NCBI RefSeq assembly: GCF_003014655.1
Contig: NZ_PYAT01000002.1
Span: forward strand, 186,001-250,000
Origin: Planomicrobium soli
GTDB taxonomy: Bacteria > Bacillota > Bacilli > Bacillales_A > Planococcaceae
Length of the DNA stretch: 64,000 nt
Reading direction: 5' to 3'
The notes beneath the pieces were generated by a model that saw only the letters and a program-made list of their open reading frames with translations, had not been told where the DNA came from and searched no databases. Shown one piece after another: positions 42,807-52,284 of this stretch (position 1 is its first letter; each line of letters starts with the position of its first letter). The translations under genes and the position numbers were made by a program.

Positions 42807-43526
42807 TCATTGCCCGTTTTTGCTTACTTGGCTTTTCAGCGCCGCGAGCTCATCGTCTACGTTAATGCCGTCTTTTAGTGACTCGGAATCCTTGTCTGCG
42901 CTTGTATTATCATCATACTTCGAAGCAAGGTCCTTGATATCCAGTTCTGAACTTTTCCGAAGTTCCGCCAGCGCCATCGCTTCGTCGAGCTCGAAGTTGA
43001 TTTTTTCTTCCATCTGGTCAAACGCCGACATGCGGGCACCCGTGCTGCTTACCGACGAATGCAGGTCGTTCATCTTTTTCTGCGCTTTCGCAACCGCTGC
43101 TCTTCCTTTTAGTTCTGCGCGGCGCGATTCCAGCTCCCCAATATCCGACTCCAGTTTGCCATGCATCTGCCGCATCTGTACTGTGTTCGCAGAGGCAAGT
43201 TCGACAGCTGTTTTCCGGTCCCGTTCCTTCTCGGTCAGTTCAACTTTCCGCTGCAGGAATTTCCGTGCGTCGTCTTCATTCCCTGCTTCCAAAGCCTTCA
43301 CCGCATAACGCTGCATATCATTGATCTCTTTTTGCAGTTCCTCAAGTTCCCGGCGCTCACGCTTCTCGGCTGCCATAATTGCAGCCGTCTCCGCCTTTAC
43401 TTTTCCGAGGTCGCTGTTCAAATCACGCACATACTGGTCAATCATTTTCTCCGGGTTCTCCGCCTTATCCAGCATTGCGTTAATGTTGCTCGCCATAATG
43501 TCTCTGAACCGTTTTAGAATTTCCAT
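42807..43526 (-). CDS. pspA: PspA/IM30 family phage-shock protein
   Basis: A 239-residue, almost entirely alpha-helical protein. The start (MEILKRFRDIMASNINAMLD) is the amphipathic helix that senses stored membrane stress; long coiled coils follow (about 25-190). The C-terminus is acidic. It belongs to the ESCRT-III-like PspA/Vipp1 group that coats and repairs damaged membranes. First gene of the operon with ydjG, ydjH and ydjI, 48 bases before ydjG. GGAG about nine bases upstream of ATG. Confidence 0.93.
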   Translation of the reverse strand: MEILKRFRDIMASNINAMLDKAENPEKMIDQYVRDLNSDLGKVKAETAAIMAAEKRERRELEELQKEINDMQRYAVKALEAGNEDDARKFLQRKVELTEKERDRKTAVELASANTVQMRQMHGKLESDIGELESRRAELKGRAAVAKAQKKMNDLHSSVSSTGARMSAFDQMEEKINFELDEAMALAELRKSSELDIKDLASKYDDNTSADKDSESLKDGINVDDELAALKSQVSKNGQ

Positions 43527-43620
43527 TGTGATTCTCCTTTTTTATGGATTGGGGGACTGATACGCATTTCCTCTTTAAAGACGAATACCCTTTACCATTT
43601 CGGGTTAATCCTATTAAACT

Positions 43621-43648
43621 TTACTGCTTTTGGCGGCGAAAGGTTTCA
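43621..43648 (-). promoter_or_regulatory. Candidate sigma-W-like promoter of pspA operon
   Basis: On the minus strand TGAAACCTTT is a perfect ECF (sigma-W type) -35, followed 16 bases later by CAGTAA instead of the expected CGTA. The -10 mismatch makes the call tentative. Confidence 0.35.
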
Positions 43649-43771
43649 AAATTATCCAAATTGAATAGAGTTTCCGGATGAAAATCAAAACCCCCTCACC
43701 TCAAGTTACATGGCTTACCAAGGTGAAAGGTTTATTTAATGTGGTGGTTTATCTCACTTTCTACTTCAAAC

Positions 43772-44791
43772 TCAAACCGCGCGTTCCTTCCATTTCTCCA
43801 ATACCGCTTTTTCCTTTTCCGCATCAAGCCCCGCTTTCCGGTCTCCCGCGGCGCGTCCTGATTCCCACTCGAGCGTATCGCGGACAGTGTCGCTCAATGG
43901 CCGGAATACAAGCCCATTGCGCAGCGCTTTCCCAATATCGATTGCTAAAAAACCGTCCATATTTTCCCGGTCCGGTATCCAAAGCGGCATTTCTGACCAG
44001 TACTGAACACCGTTTGAAAGGAGAAACTCTTCGTCCGCCCAAACCAGTTCGGCATCGCTCCCAGTAGCCGCTTTGCACTCTTCCAAAAATTGCTCCATCG
44101 TCAATGGTGATTCTGGGCCGGTCGCATTAAAAGTTCCCGCCACGTTTTCTTCGACCATGCGGAGAATCCACTCGGCCAAATCCCGAACATCTATAAACTG
44201 GACTTTCTTGCTTTTTCGTCCCGGCGCCAGTACCTTCCCGCCTTTTGCCAACCGGCTCACCCAATAGTTAAAGCGATCCGAATAATCATATGGCCCCACA
44301 ATCAGCCCCGCCCGAACGATCAAGTTGCGTTCAGGATAAGCTCTCTTTACTTCTTGTTCACATAAATACTTCAATTCGCCGTAGTATTCGTAAGAAGCAG
44401 GAGCAGCGGCTTCTTTCTCCAGCTCTTCCACTTTCCCGGGTGGCAATAAATTGACCGAATGATTCTCGTCAATACCTGGATTCTCCAAGTTATTATAGAC
44501 AGACGCGCTGGAGATGAACGTGTAATGGCCAACTGCACCGGCGAGCAGTTCGGCTGATTCCCGTACAGTCCATGGAACAAATCCACACGTATCGATCACC
44601 GCATCCCATGTCCGGCCCTCTAGCGCTGTCAAGTTGTTGTTCCGGTCCCCGATCAGCTTTTCCGCCTCCGGAAACAAATCCGGGTTTTCTTTCCCACGGT
44701 TGAATAAGGTTACCTCATGCCCTTTCTGAAGCGCCGTCTCTGTCAGAAAGCGGCCCAAAAACCGGGTACCGCCAAGAATTAATAATTTCAT
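43772..44791 (-). CDS. NAD-dependent epimerase/dehydratase family protein
   Basis: A 339-residue extended-SDR protein. It starts with MKLLILGGTRFLGR (NAD-binding GGxxFxG), then DTCGFVPWTVRESAELL and the catalytic-region SSASVY. The YxxxK is represented by YYGELKYLCE. It resembles plastid CSP41-type and bacterial 'NAD-dependent epimerase' paralogues; the substrate is unknown. ATG at 44791 is favoured over the one at 44797 because AAAGGGG is then about 7 bases away. Monocistronic, no clear terminator. Confidence 0.85.
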   Translation of the reverse strand: MKLLILGGTRFLGRFLTETALQKGHEVTLFNRGKENPDLFPEAEKLIGDRNNNLTALEGRTWDAVIDTCGFVPWTVRESAELLAGAVGHYTFISSASVYNNLENPGIDENHSVNLLPPGKVEELEKEAAAPASYEYYGELKYLCEQEVKRAYPERNLIVRAGLIVGPYDYSDRFNYWVSRLAKGGKVLAPGRKSKKVQFIDVRDLAEWILRMVEENVAGTFNATGPESPLTMEQFLEECKAATGSDAELVWADEEFLLSNGVQYWSEMPLWIPDRENMDGFLAIDIGKALRNGLVFRPLSDTVRDTLEWESGRAAGDRKAGLDAEKEKAVLEKWKERAV

Positions 44792-44920
44792 TTCCATTCC
44801 CCTTTCTTTTCAGTGAGGTTTCTTTTAAAGCGTATTCGCTATTTGTTTTGCAAAATCCTTCATCGGGCTTGAAGGCGGCAGATGCGTTAAGCTCTACTTT
44901 CCGCATCCTAATTTCCAAAT

Positions 44921-44957
44921 AAAAAAGAACGAATCCTTTTGCAGAGGATTCGTTCTT
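44921..44957 (-). terminator. Terminator of LTA synthase gene
   Basis: An 11-bp stem, GAACGAATCCT / AGGATTCGTTC, followed by TTTTTTATTT on the minus strand, eight bases after the stop. Confidence 0.9.
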
Positions 44958-44964
44958 TCATCAA

Positions 44965-46917
44965 TTATTTAAGTTCTTCGGTTGTAACTTCTTTGTACTG
45001 ATAATCTGCGGGATTAACAGGGGTGAAGCCTTCAGGAGAATAAAATCTCAACAAATCGCCATTGACTGTCTGATCCGACAGATGCAATTTGTAGATTCCT
45101 TGCTCTTGTAATTTCTTCGCCTGTTCCAGCTGATCCTCCGCTAACGGCAAACCGCTTTTCCGGTCATAGAACGTATCGCCGATTGAGTATATTTCAGGAC
45201 TGACAAAATCACCGTTTCTGAATGTCACCAATTCCTCGTGTTCTTTAGACAATAGGTCTGTACCAAAATAAATATTGTCCTGGGTTTCAACACCAAGCAA
45301 GTGCATGACTGTCGGCAGAAGGTCGATTTGGCCGCCATACGTATGATTGACGCCGCCTTTCATGCCTGGTACGTGGATAAACAACGGAACCCGCTGCAAA
45401 TCCGCATTGTCAATCGGTGTGATTTCTTTGGATAGGATTTGCTCCATCGCGCTATTGTGGTTTTCGGAAATTCCGTAATGGTCGCCATACATTACGATCA
45501 TCGTATTATCCGCCAAACCTGAATCTTCCAATTCCGCAAAGAATTGTTCAATTGCCTCATCGGCATACCGAGCCGTCTGGAAAAAGTTATCGACACTGGT
45601 ATCGCCAGTTGCAGCTTTTTCGATGGTCGTCAATTCCTGGTTGATATTATAAGGGAAATGATGCGCCACTGTGATGAACTTCGTATAGAAAGGTTCCGGC
45701 AATGTTTCAAGCAGATCCACCGACTGTTCAAAGAACGGCTTATCCAGTATGCCGTATTCAGCCATATCCATATCCGTAAGTCCGGTATAAGATTTGATAT
45801 CAAAGAAATGGTCGTAGCCGAATGATTTGTAGATTTCGGACCGGTTCCAGAACGTCGCATTGTTGCCATGGAACACAGCCGATTTATACCCTTTGTCTTT
45901 TAAATCAGCAGGCGCTGCCTGGTACGTATTTTTGCCTTTTGTGATAAAGGCGGAACCTTTCGGCAACCCGAACAATGAATTTTCAAGCATGAATTCCGCA
46001 TCCGAAGTTTTGCCTTGCGCCGTCTGGTGATAGAAGTTATCGAAATACAGCGTATTTGAATCGCCAATCAAGGAATTCAAGAAAGGCGTTACTTCTTCTC
46101 CGTGCAATTCATAGTTCATCAGAAACGTCTGGAACGATTCCAAATGCACGTAAACGACATTCATCCCTTCAGCTGCACCAAAATACGCTTTGTTTGGCGG
46201 CGCGTAATTGGATTTTGTGTAATTCAATACTTCCGTTACGCTGTCGCTGTCAGCCATTACTCGCTGGGAAGAGGATTTTAAACTTTCAACCGTGTCGTAA
46301 AGCGTGTAATTGTACATGCCCAAATACTTTACAATATAATTTCTGTCAAATCCACGCGTCAATAATTGCGGACGGTCGCCTTCCGCCATGGCCAGATTCA
46401 AGAACGAAATGGCCAGTGCCATGGTGATGGCTGGAATGACCGCTTTGGTTCTGAAGTTCCGTGCATCTTTTTTAATTCTTTTCGAAAATACCAGAATCGA
46501 CAAGACAGCCACATCCATGAAGAAAAGAGCATCGGTTGGCTGCATCAATGTCAGAACACTGCCGCCCAAATCGCCGAAATTTTGCGTCTGGAACAAGGTT
46601 GGCAACGTGATAAAATCACTGAAAAACCGATAGTAAACCACGTTTGAATAAAGCAGGATAGACAAAAATGTGTAAATTCCAAGAAGCGATATGTACTTCC
46701 AGGTTCCTTTAAAAAAGAGCGACACGCTCAATAGAAGCATCGCCGATCCAAGTGGATTGATGAACAGCAGAAATTCCTGAAACCCTCCATCCACACCCAG
46801 GTTAAACTGCGTTTTTTGGGAAATGTAGGTTTTCATCCACAGCATTACAACAGCCAGCAGAAAAAGAGGAATAAATTTATTTATATTTTCTTTATCAAAC
46901 ATTTTTATATTTTTCAT
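44965..46917 (-). CDS. LTA synthase family (LtaS/YfnI/YqgS-type) sulfatase-fold protein
   Basis: A 650-residue protein. Five membrane helices (about 13-175) precede an extracellular sulfatase-like domain. Visible catalytic parts are the metal-site E260 in VHLESFQ, T304 in QGKTSDAEF, and later GDHYG. It transfers glycerol phosphate from phosphatidylglycerol to growing lipoteichoic acid, or primes it. Several paralogues usually exist; LtaS, YfnI, YqgS and YvgJ cannot be distinguished here. ATG at 46917 has GAGAAGG six bases upstream. The leader carries a terminator-like hairpin. Confidence 0.92.
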   Translation of the reverse strand: MKNIKMFDKENINKFIPLFLLAVVMLWMKTYISQKTQFNLGVDGGFQEFLLFINPLGSAMLLLSVSLFFKGTWKYISLLGIYTFLSILLYSNVVYYRFFSDFITLPTLFQTQNFGDLGGSVLTLMQPTDALFFMDVAVLSILVFSKRIKKDARNFRTKAVIPAITMALAISFLNLAMAEGDRPQLLTRGFDRNYIVKYLGMYNYTLYDTVESLKSSSQRVMADSDSVTEVLNYTKSNYAPPNKAYFGAAEGMNVVYVHLESFQTFLMNYELHGEEVTPFLNSLIGDSNTLYFDNFYHQTAQGKTSDAEFMLENSLFGLPKGSAFITKGKNTYQAAPADLKDKGYKSAVFHGNNATFWNRSEIYKSFGYDHFFDIKSYTGLTDMDMAEYGILDKPFFEQSVDLLETLPEPFYTKFITVAHHFPYNINQELTTIEKAATGDTSVDNFFQTARYADEAIEQFFAELEDSGLADNTMIVMYGDHYGISENHNSAMEQILSKEITPIDNADLQRVPLFIHVPGMKGGVNHTYGGQIDLLPTVMHLLGVETQDNIYFGTDLLSKEHEELVTFRNGDFVSPEIYSIGDTFYDRKSGLPLAEDQLEQAKKLQEQGIYKLHLSDQTVNGDLLRFYSPEGFTPVNPADYQYKEVTTEELK

Positions 46918-46966
46918 AATACACCTTCTCACAAATGGTCTTCACGGGAACTTCTGGGACATGGAA

Positions 46967-46998
46967 CTAAAAAAGCTTGAAGCCGCATAACCTCAAGC
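46967..46998 (-). terminator. Leader hairpin (possible attenuator) upstream of LTA synthase gene
   Basis: GCTTGA-12 bases-TCAAGC, with further partial pairing, then TTTTTTAG on the minus strand, 50 bases upstream of the ATG. It lies immediately after a good promoter (46.99-47.04 kb). Confidence 0.55.
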
Positions 46999-47011
46999 GC
47001 AGTTTTGATAA

Positions 47012-47040
47012 ATGATAACAAATTCCATTTTACTTGAAAA
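47012..47040 (-). promoter_or_regulatory. Candidate sigma-A promoter of LTA synthase gene
   Basis: TTTTCA (-35, 47035-47040), 17 bases, TATCAT (-10, 47012-47017) on the minus strand. The predicted transcript would begin about 10 bases before the leader hairpin. Confidence 0.5.
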
Positions 47041-47227
47041 TGAAGCAAAATGACAGTTTAAGGTTTCTTCTGACTATTTGCGGACGCGACTTGGTAAAAC
47101 CAATCATTGCAATAGCAGGATAAAACGAAACATTCGTCTGACTAACTATTAGACGGCCCCCAAGCTAATAAGTTCCTTCTTTCTAAAAACTTCCCTGCAA
47201 TTTTTACCTATCCTGACCAATGAATAA

Positions 47228-47254
47228 ACGCCATCTATATTACATAGATGGCGT
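47228..47254 (-). repeat. Hairpin bracketing GC-rich element copy 2 (left side)
   Basis: ACGCCATCTAT-TACAT-ATAGATGGCGT region, an 11-bp perfect stem, with TTTATT on the minus strand, so outward facing. Its sequence reappears, inverted and imperfect, on the other side of the element (47718-47744). Confidence 0.65.
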
Positions 47255-47295
47255 CAGTCTTTACACAAAATCTAGATTTAAAGAAAAATGATAGA

Positions 47296-47655
47296 TAAAA
47301 CCAACCGGATCGGCCACTTCGCTTTCCGTGGGCTCGGCTTCAGTCTCCTCGCCGTTTCACGCCTCCGGGGTCTTCAGCTCGAGTCGCTCCGTCGTTTCAC
47401 TCCGTCACTGCTCCCACAGGAGTCTTCGTAGCTGGCCCGGTTAGGCGTCTCTCTTGAATTCAGGAAACGATTTCAACACACTGCTCCCACTGCAGTAGTA
47501 ACCATCGTCTTCGCATTTTGCTTCAGGCTCTGTAGCGCAAGGGGGCGACTCCAGCGGGACAGCGAAGTGCCGAAATCCACTCGGGACTTGTTTCGAGTTA
47601 GTTCGGCGCGAGCCCGAGGAAAGCGTCCTCCTGGAGCGAAGGAGACGGTATGCCT
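47296..47655. repeat. GC-rich intergenic repeat element, copy 2
   Basis: About 360 bp, non-coding, homologous to 17044-17548 in the same orientation. It starts at AAACCAACCGG and ends near CTGGAGCGAAGGAG. It includes CCACTTCGCTTTCCG, GGGTCTTCAGCTCG, CACAGGAGTCTTCG, AGCGAAGTGCC, ATCCACTCGGGACTTGTT. The terminal inverted arms (GCTTTCCGTGGGC and GCCCGAGGAAAGC) pair with one A-G or T-A change relative to copy 1. It lacks the roughly 120-base insertion of copy 1. Confidence 0.85.
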
Positions 47656-47717
47656 CTATTATTACAAGTAATTTCATTCAAAAAAATAAACTCTTATTCT
47701 TACATTTACAGGCCCAA

Positions 47718-47740
47718 GCCATCCATATCAAATAGACGGC
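47718..47740. repeat. Hairpin bracketing GC-rich element copy 2 (right side)
   Basis: GCCATCCATAT-CAA-ATAGACGGC, an imperfect hairpin. Its reverse complement resembles the left bracket hairpin. It lies just before the end of the gene at 47748 but has no good U-tract. Confidence 0.5.
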
Positions 47741-47747
47741 GTTTCAG

Positions 47748-48509
47748 CTAATTTTGAAGTTCTTTTTGTTTGTCCATCGCTTCACGCCATTTTACTACTT
47801 CTTGTTCCTCTATTTGTTTCGCCAGCGTTTCATCCCATCCGCCAATCATTCCATTCCAGACACGAGCATAAAAAATATCCTGTTTTTGGTCGTATAATTG
47901 AAATTCGATGCACGGGATGGATTCTGTGCCGAGTTCTTCACATCCAATAACGTCCGTCACGATAACTTGAAAATTCTCTTCTGCGGAACCCGACTCCTCT
48001 TTTGAAAGCAGCTCGTATATTTCGTCCCAATCCACGGTCCCGTCTATTGCATAGCGGTAAGTCGGAAGTATTTTTTCAGCTTCCGGATTCGTTTGATCAG
48101 ACGCTAATCGATATTCGCCATGCACGTGACTGTAAAAGATGGGGGCCTGATCTTCTTCCATATCTTCTTCAAAAATGCCTTTGCCGAGGTAGTCATGTCC
48201 TTTGGCTGTCAGTTTATAGCCCTGCTTTTCAAGCCGGACTAAACCCGTCCGCTCCATCTTGCCGATCAAATCATGAATAAACAATTCTTCGACCAACAAC
48301 ATGTCAGCCAGCGTGGCGGCTCGCCGGATATCCGTTTCCTGAAAAGCCAGCAGCAGCATTTTCATCAAGATATCCATCTTAAAGCGTTTCACTCTACTAA
48401 AAGATACGTTATAGGAGCGAATGGGCAATTGCCAAAGTTCGTTCTTGATGATGGAGATATCCTGGTTGCTTAATAAATTTGACCGCAGTTCCCTCATTAA
48501 TTTATCCAT
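47748..48509 (-). CDS. Uncharacterised winged-helix-like partner of the helicase
   Basis: A 253-residue soluble protein that I do not recognise. Residues 40-115 look like a winged helix (MLLVEELFIHDLIGKMERTG, then LVRLEKQGYKLTAKGHDYLG). The C-terminal half is acidic with mixed alpha/beta (VDWDEIYELLSKEE). It starts four bases after the stop of the large helicase gene with GGGGGTGAAC as ribosome site, so the two are surely co-translated. It may guide or regulate the helicase. Confidence 0.75.
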   Translation of the reverse strand: MDKLMRELRSNLLSNQDISIIKNELWQLPIRSYNVSFSRVKRFKMDILMKMLLLAFQETDIRRAATLADMLLVEELFIHDLIGKMERTGLVRLEKQGYKLTAKGHDYLGKGIFEEDMEEDQAPIFYSHVHGEYRLASDQTNPEAEKILPTYRYAIDGTVDWDEIYELLSKEESGSAEENFQVIVTDVIGCEELGTESIPCIEFQLYDQKQDIFYARVWNGMIGGWDETLAKQIEEQEVVKWREAMDKQKELQN

Positions 48510-48513
48510 GCGT

Positions 48514-51500
48514 TCACCCCCTGCTGCCCGTTAATGCTTTCAAGCCGTTTTTCTTTTTCACTACGTCCAATACGTGCTTATACATTTGTTTTGTTTCTGT
48601 TTTTTTCGCGCGCTTCGTAAACATTTGGGAACTGCCGACCAAAACCAGCAATTCTTTGGCGCGTGATAACGCTACGTTCAACCGGCGGTAATCTTTCGCA
48701 AACCCGATATCGCCGTGCGGGTTCTGGTTGTTGCGGACCATACTGAGGAGAATAATCTCCATTTCGCTTCCTTGGAAGCGGTCGACTGTTCCCGTTTTGA
48801 TTGTCAGGTGCGGCAACCGCAGCTCCTGGTCGATCAACCGCTGCAGCCGTTTTACTTGTTCCCCGTAAAAACTGATAACGCCTATGCTCTTCAGGTGGTC
48901 TTGTTGGATTCTCCCTGCCTTTTTTGCTTCCCCAACCGCACTATTCAACTCCACCAACAATCGGCTGATTTCCTGCAGCTCCACAGGGTTGTACAGGCTC
49001 TTGCCACCGCTCATCCGTTCTTCAAAATACGCCGGTTCATTCGGCAGATCGAGCCACATAAGATGGTTAGTACGGTTGACTAAGTTTGATTCGAGCAAAT
49101 GGTCGCGGTCCCGGTCGGAATCCGGGAGTCCGCACTGCAACTGCTTGTTTTCGAGGCGATAGAACGGCGAAATGGTCTCCATGATATCCGCATGCATCCG
49201 GTATTGGATCGCAAGCATCGTCTTGTTGGTCTCCGGCAAATTTTTGTACAAGCGCTCAAACAGCGACTCTTCCAAAAGCTTCTCCAATTCGCGCTTTTCT
49301 TCAAACCCGCTATTTTCTTTGATCATTTCTTCAAGCGTTTCCTCCAGCGTGTCGTTGCCAAGAAGGGGCGGCAATTGATGATGGTCCCCGACTAGAATGA
49401 TTTTCTTGCCTTTCAGCATCGGCAGCAACAATTCCGGCGGTGTGGCTTTTGACACTTCATCAATAATGACCACATCAAAAGCCGGGTAATTGTCCACAAA
49501 ATCCTTGCGTGCAGAAGCGACGCAAGTCGTCCCGATTACATTGGCGTGCTTGATATACATTTTGCGGATTTCATCCAAGTCATGGTCGTTCGCTTCTTCC
49601 AACAAGTCCAGCCACTTCTTTTGAATCGATTGCAGCAATGGCAGATTTTTCTGTTCCTGTTTTAGCGACTCTTTTGTGAATGAAAGGCTGGCCATCTTTT
49701 TACCCGCTTCTTCAAATTGGGCTTCAGGATTTGCAGAAAGAACTTCTCTTAAAGAGTTCATCTCTTTTTCGTTGAAGGAAATGCTTTCCTGTAGACTGGC
49801 AATTTCCTCATTCAGTTCGGCAATTGCTGTTTTATTCGCTTCAAATTCATTTGTTTGTTGGACGTGTTCTTTTTGGTGTTCTTCCACAAGCTGCTTGGCC
49901 TGTTCATACAAAGCTCTTTCTTTTCGAAGTTCCGCGAGTTCGACCTGCTGCTCTTCGATTGCCTCGTCAATATTGATGGCTAGATGAGCCACATCCGACA
50001 ACTGTTGGATTTGCCGTTCGAGCGGCACGCCTTCCAGCCGCTTTGTCTCCAGCTCCTCCAGCCACTTCTGGTCCAAGTCGAAGAAATGTTGCTGCTGTTT
50101 CATCGTTTGTTCATGCAGGACTTTTTTCAAGCCCTGGAAAGTCCGTTTGGAATCCTCTATATAAGCGTCAGCGGTTTTCAGCTTCGCCCCTCTTCTCCAA
50201 AGGTCGTTTTGCCGCTTGTATAAACCAGTGAGCGCTTTTGCGAGAATTGCGGGTTCATTCCGCCTTGAGCTCTTCAACACTTCTCTCAGCATTTCCAGAA
50301 AATGATCGATATCAGCAGATGTAAAAGATTCTGCCGCTGCGGCTGCCTGTTGCTTCAGCTCATCAATAGAAAGATTCGCAGCCACTGCTAACGGATCAAC
50401 ATAGGAAATCGCAGCCGCTATCGACTCGTTGTATTTCTTCAGCTTCCCCCATACATCCATCTTGTCACGGTTCACTTCTAACTTATTAATGCCGTACGTA
50501 ATGGCAGGAACTTCCTCGATCTTTTGATCGGCCATTATCTGCAGTAAGCCATCGACTTTTTTCGTACCTTCAATTCTATCAAGCACTTTTTTCTTCTCGG
50601 CAAGTTCGGCCAATACCTGATCCCGTTTTCCAGCTATCGCAGCCATGTCCAGCTTTTTTTCAGCCAGTTCTGCTTCCAGCTTTTTTTTTAGCCGAGCACG
50701 CTCGAACTGCTGGATTTCATGTAAGATCCGATTTTGTTCTTCCTGAAACCACTCCATCGTTTTGCTTCCAAGAAGAGCCTGGTCCTTCTGAATCGATTCT
50801 TCAAGCGCCTGCAATTTTTGTTCGATGTCCCACTTTTGCCGGACTGCCTTTTCTTTAAGAATTTCAAAACCTTGAAGTTTGTTGTGTTCTTCTCCCAGCG
50901 CCGATTGAATCCTGCGTTTTTTCTCCAGCGCCGCTTTTTTGTTTTCAATAGCGGCCGCTAACCGTTCATAAATAGGTTGAAGCTCCTTATAAGCTTGTTC
51001 CGTTTCCTCTAGTTCCCGCTCCAGCTCCAGTCCGCGGTTTTTGCGCATTTCATATTGGGCCGTTATCTCTTTAAGGGTATTGTCTTTCCAGTATTGGCCG
51101 ACGTTTTCTTCGATAAACTTCTTGCCGTCTTCTTCGATGCTTTCTGTCCGGCCAACGCGGAGAATCCGGATATCTTTATTTGCCAATAACCGGCCGAGTG
51201 CATTATCGACCGCCAAATTGGACTGCGAAGCAACAAGCGTCTTCAAGCCTTTTTTCGCATTTTGAAGGCAGATCTCCGCAATAACCGTCGTTTTCCCTGT
51301 TCCCGGCGGGCCTTGAATCACATACAAATCTTCAGCTGCCACAGCGCCGGACACCGCTCGTTGCTGAAATTCGTTCAACCTGTTGTGAAAGGTGAGTTTT
51401 TCCATGGGCTTGAGCGGTGCGACTTTCGGCTTCTCTTCAAACAATAGGCGATCGAGATTCGGATTTATCGCCAGACCCTTTTCCAAATTCGTAAACCCTT

Positions 51501-52284
51501 GGCGCAGTCTTCTGATTTGGCTCAAAGCCGCGAAATTACTGAAGACCACTTCTCTTTTGGGGAGCGTATGCCCTTTCTCGCGGAGCTGCTTGACGATGTA
51601 ATTTTGCAGTTCGATTTCAACAGACAGGTTTGTTGCTTTAATGACGGTTCCGACGTCCCCGTCAATGCCGGCAAGCCGGACGCTTAGACCTCTCAGTGTT
51701 TTCCATTCGTTGTCTTTCAATCCGCAGCCAGTCAACGTAATCCGGCTGAAATCATGGTTAAACGCCAGCTTTGAATAACCGGTTTTGATATCCGGAATAT
51801 CCATTCCTTGCTCCTGAATTTTCAAATAGCCTTCCCAGCTGCCGATCCGTTTTTTCACGTAATCGGAACGCTCTTTTGCCGGCGTCATCCGGTTGATCAA
51901 ATTGATGAGTGTTACCGGAGCCGGGTCACGGGAATTATTAAAAACAAAAGATTCCTCCCGCTGCCAATTTGTCCCAAGCACTTGATAATTTTTTCGGAGC
52001 GTCACGTTCGTCACGAGCAGTTGATGATTCGTGAATATGCAGTGAAGGACAACGGATCCTTCCAGTTCTTTCCCTGCCAAACGGCCATTCTCAGCCCGTT
52101 CAAAAATCAGCGCAACCGAAAGAGCGCCATCGGGAGTTGTTGGATACCTTTCGATAAACACTTTAAAAGGGTTGTCCGCAATAAAAAATGAGCGTTCGCT
52201 AATGCCGAACCCGCCCATTTTTTCCGTAGCTGTTTTTGTGAATCGTAATGAAGTTTTATGTATACTTATCGTTGCGTTTGCCAC
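48514..52284 (-). CDS. Large superfamily-1 helicase (Upf1/Dna2-like) with coiled-coil insertion
   Basis: A 1256-residue protein. An N-terminal domain without clear family (1-290) is followed by Walker A GPPGTGKTT (325-333) and motif Ia (VASQSNLAVDN). Walker B (IIDEVSKATP) comes only near residue 940. Between them lie about 480 residues of coiled coil (Glu/Lys/Gln-rich, about 405-890). Motif III (VGDHHQLPP), the QYRMH motif IV and VALSRAKELLVLVG (motif VI) complete an Upf1-like SF1B helicase. Long coiled coils at this place occur in some defence-associated helicases. It is followed by the winged-helix partner. Confidence 0.88.
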   Translation of the reverse strand: MANATISIHKTSLRFTKTATEKMGGFGISERSFFIADNPFKVFIERYPTTPDGALSVALIFERAENGRLAGKELEGSVVLHCIFTNHQLLVTNVTLRKNYQVLGTNWQREESFVFNNSRDPAPVTLINLINRMTPAKERSDYVKKRIGSWEGYLKIQEQGMDIPDIKTGYSKLAFNHDFSRITLTGCGLKDNEWKTLRGLSVRLAGIDGDVGTVIKATNLSVEIELQNYIVKQLREKGHTLPKREVVFSNFAALSQIRRLRQGFTNLEKGLAINPNLDRLLFEEKPKVAPLKPMEKLTFHNRLNEFQQRAVSGAVAAEDLYVIQGPPGTGKTTVIAEICLQNAKKGLKTLVASQSNLAVDNALGRLLANKDIRILRVGRTESIEEDGKKFIEENVGQYWKDNTLKEITAQYEMRKNRGLELERELEETEQAYKELQPIYERLAAAIENKKAALEKKRRIQSALGEEHNKLQGFEILKEKAVRQKWDIEQKLQALEESIQKDQALLGSKTMEWFQEEQNRILHEIQQFERARLKKKLEAELAEKKLDMAAIAGKRDQVLAELAEKKKVLDRIEGTKKVDGLLQIMADQKIEEVPAITYGINKLEVNRDKMDVWGKLKKYNESIAAAISYVDPLAVAANLSIDELKQQAAAAAESFTSADIDHFLEMLREVLKSSRRNEPAILAKALTGLYKRQNDLWRRGAKLKTADAYIEDSKRTFQGLKKVLHEQTMKQQQHFFDLDQKWLEELETKRLEGVPLERQIQQLSDVAHLAINIDEAIEEQQVELAELRKERALYEQAKQLVEEHQKEHVQQTNEFEANKTAIAELNEEIASLQESISFNEKEMNSLREVLSANPEAQFEEAGKKMASLSFTKESLKQEQKNLPLLQSIQKKWLDLLEEANDHDLDEIRKMYIKHANVIGTTCVASARKDFVDNYPAFDVVIIDEVSKATPPELLLPMLKGKKIILVGDHHQLPPLLGNDTLEETLEEMIKENSGFEEKRELEKLLEESLFERLYKNLPETNKTMLAIQYRMHADIMETISPFYRLENKQLQCGLPDSDRDRDHLLESNLVNRTNHLMWLDLPNEPAYFEERMSGGKSLYNPVELQEISRLLVELNSAVGEAKKAGRIQQDHLKSIGVISFYGEQVKRLQRLIDQELRLPHLTIKTGTVDRFQGSEMEIILLSMVRNNQNPHGDIGFAKDYRRLNVALSRAKELLVLVGSSQMFTKRAKKTETKQMYKHVLDVVKKKNGLKALTGSRG

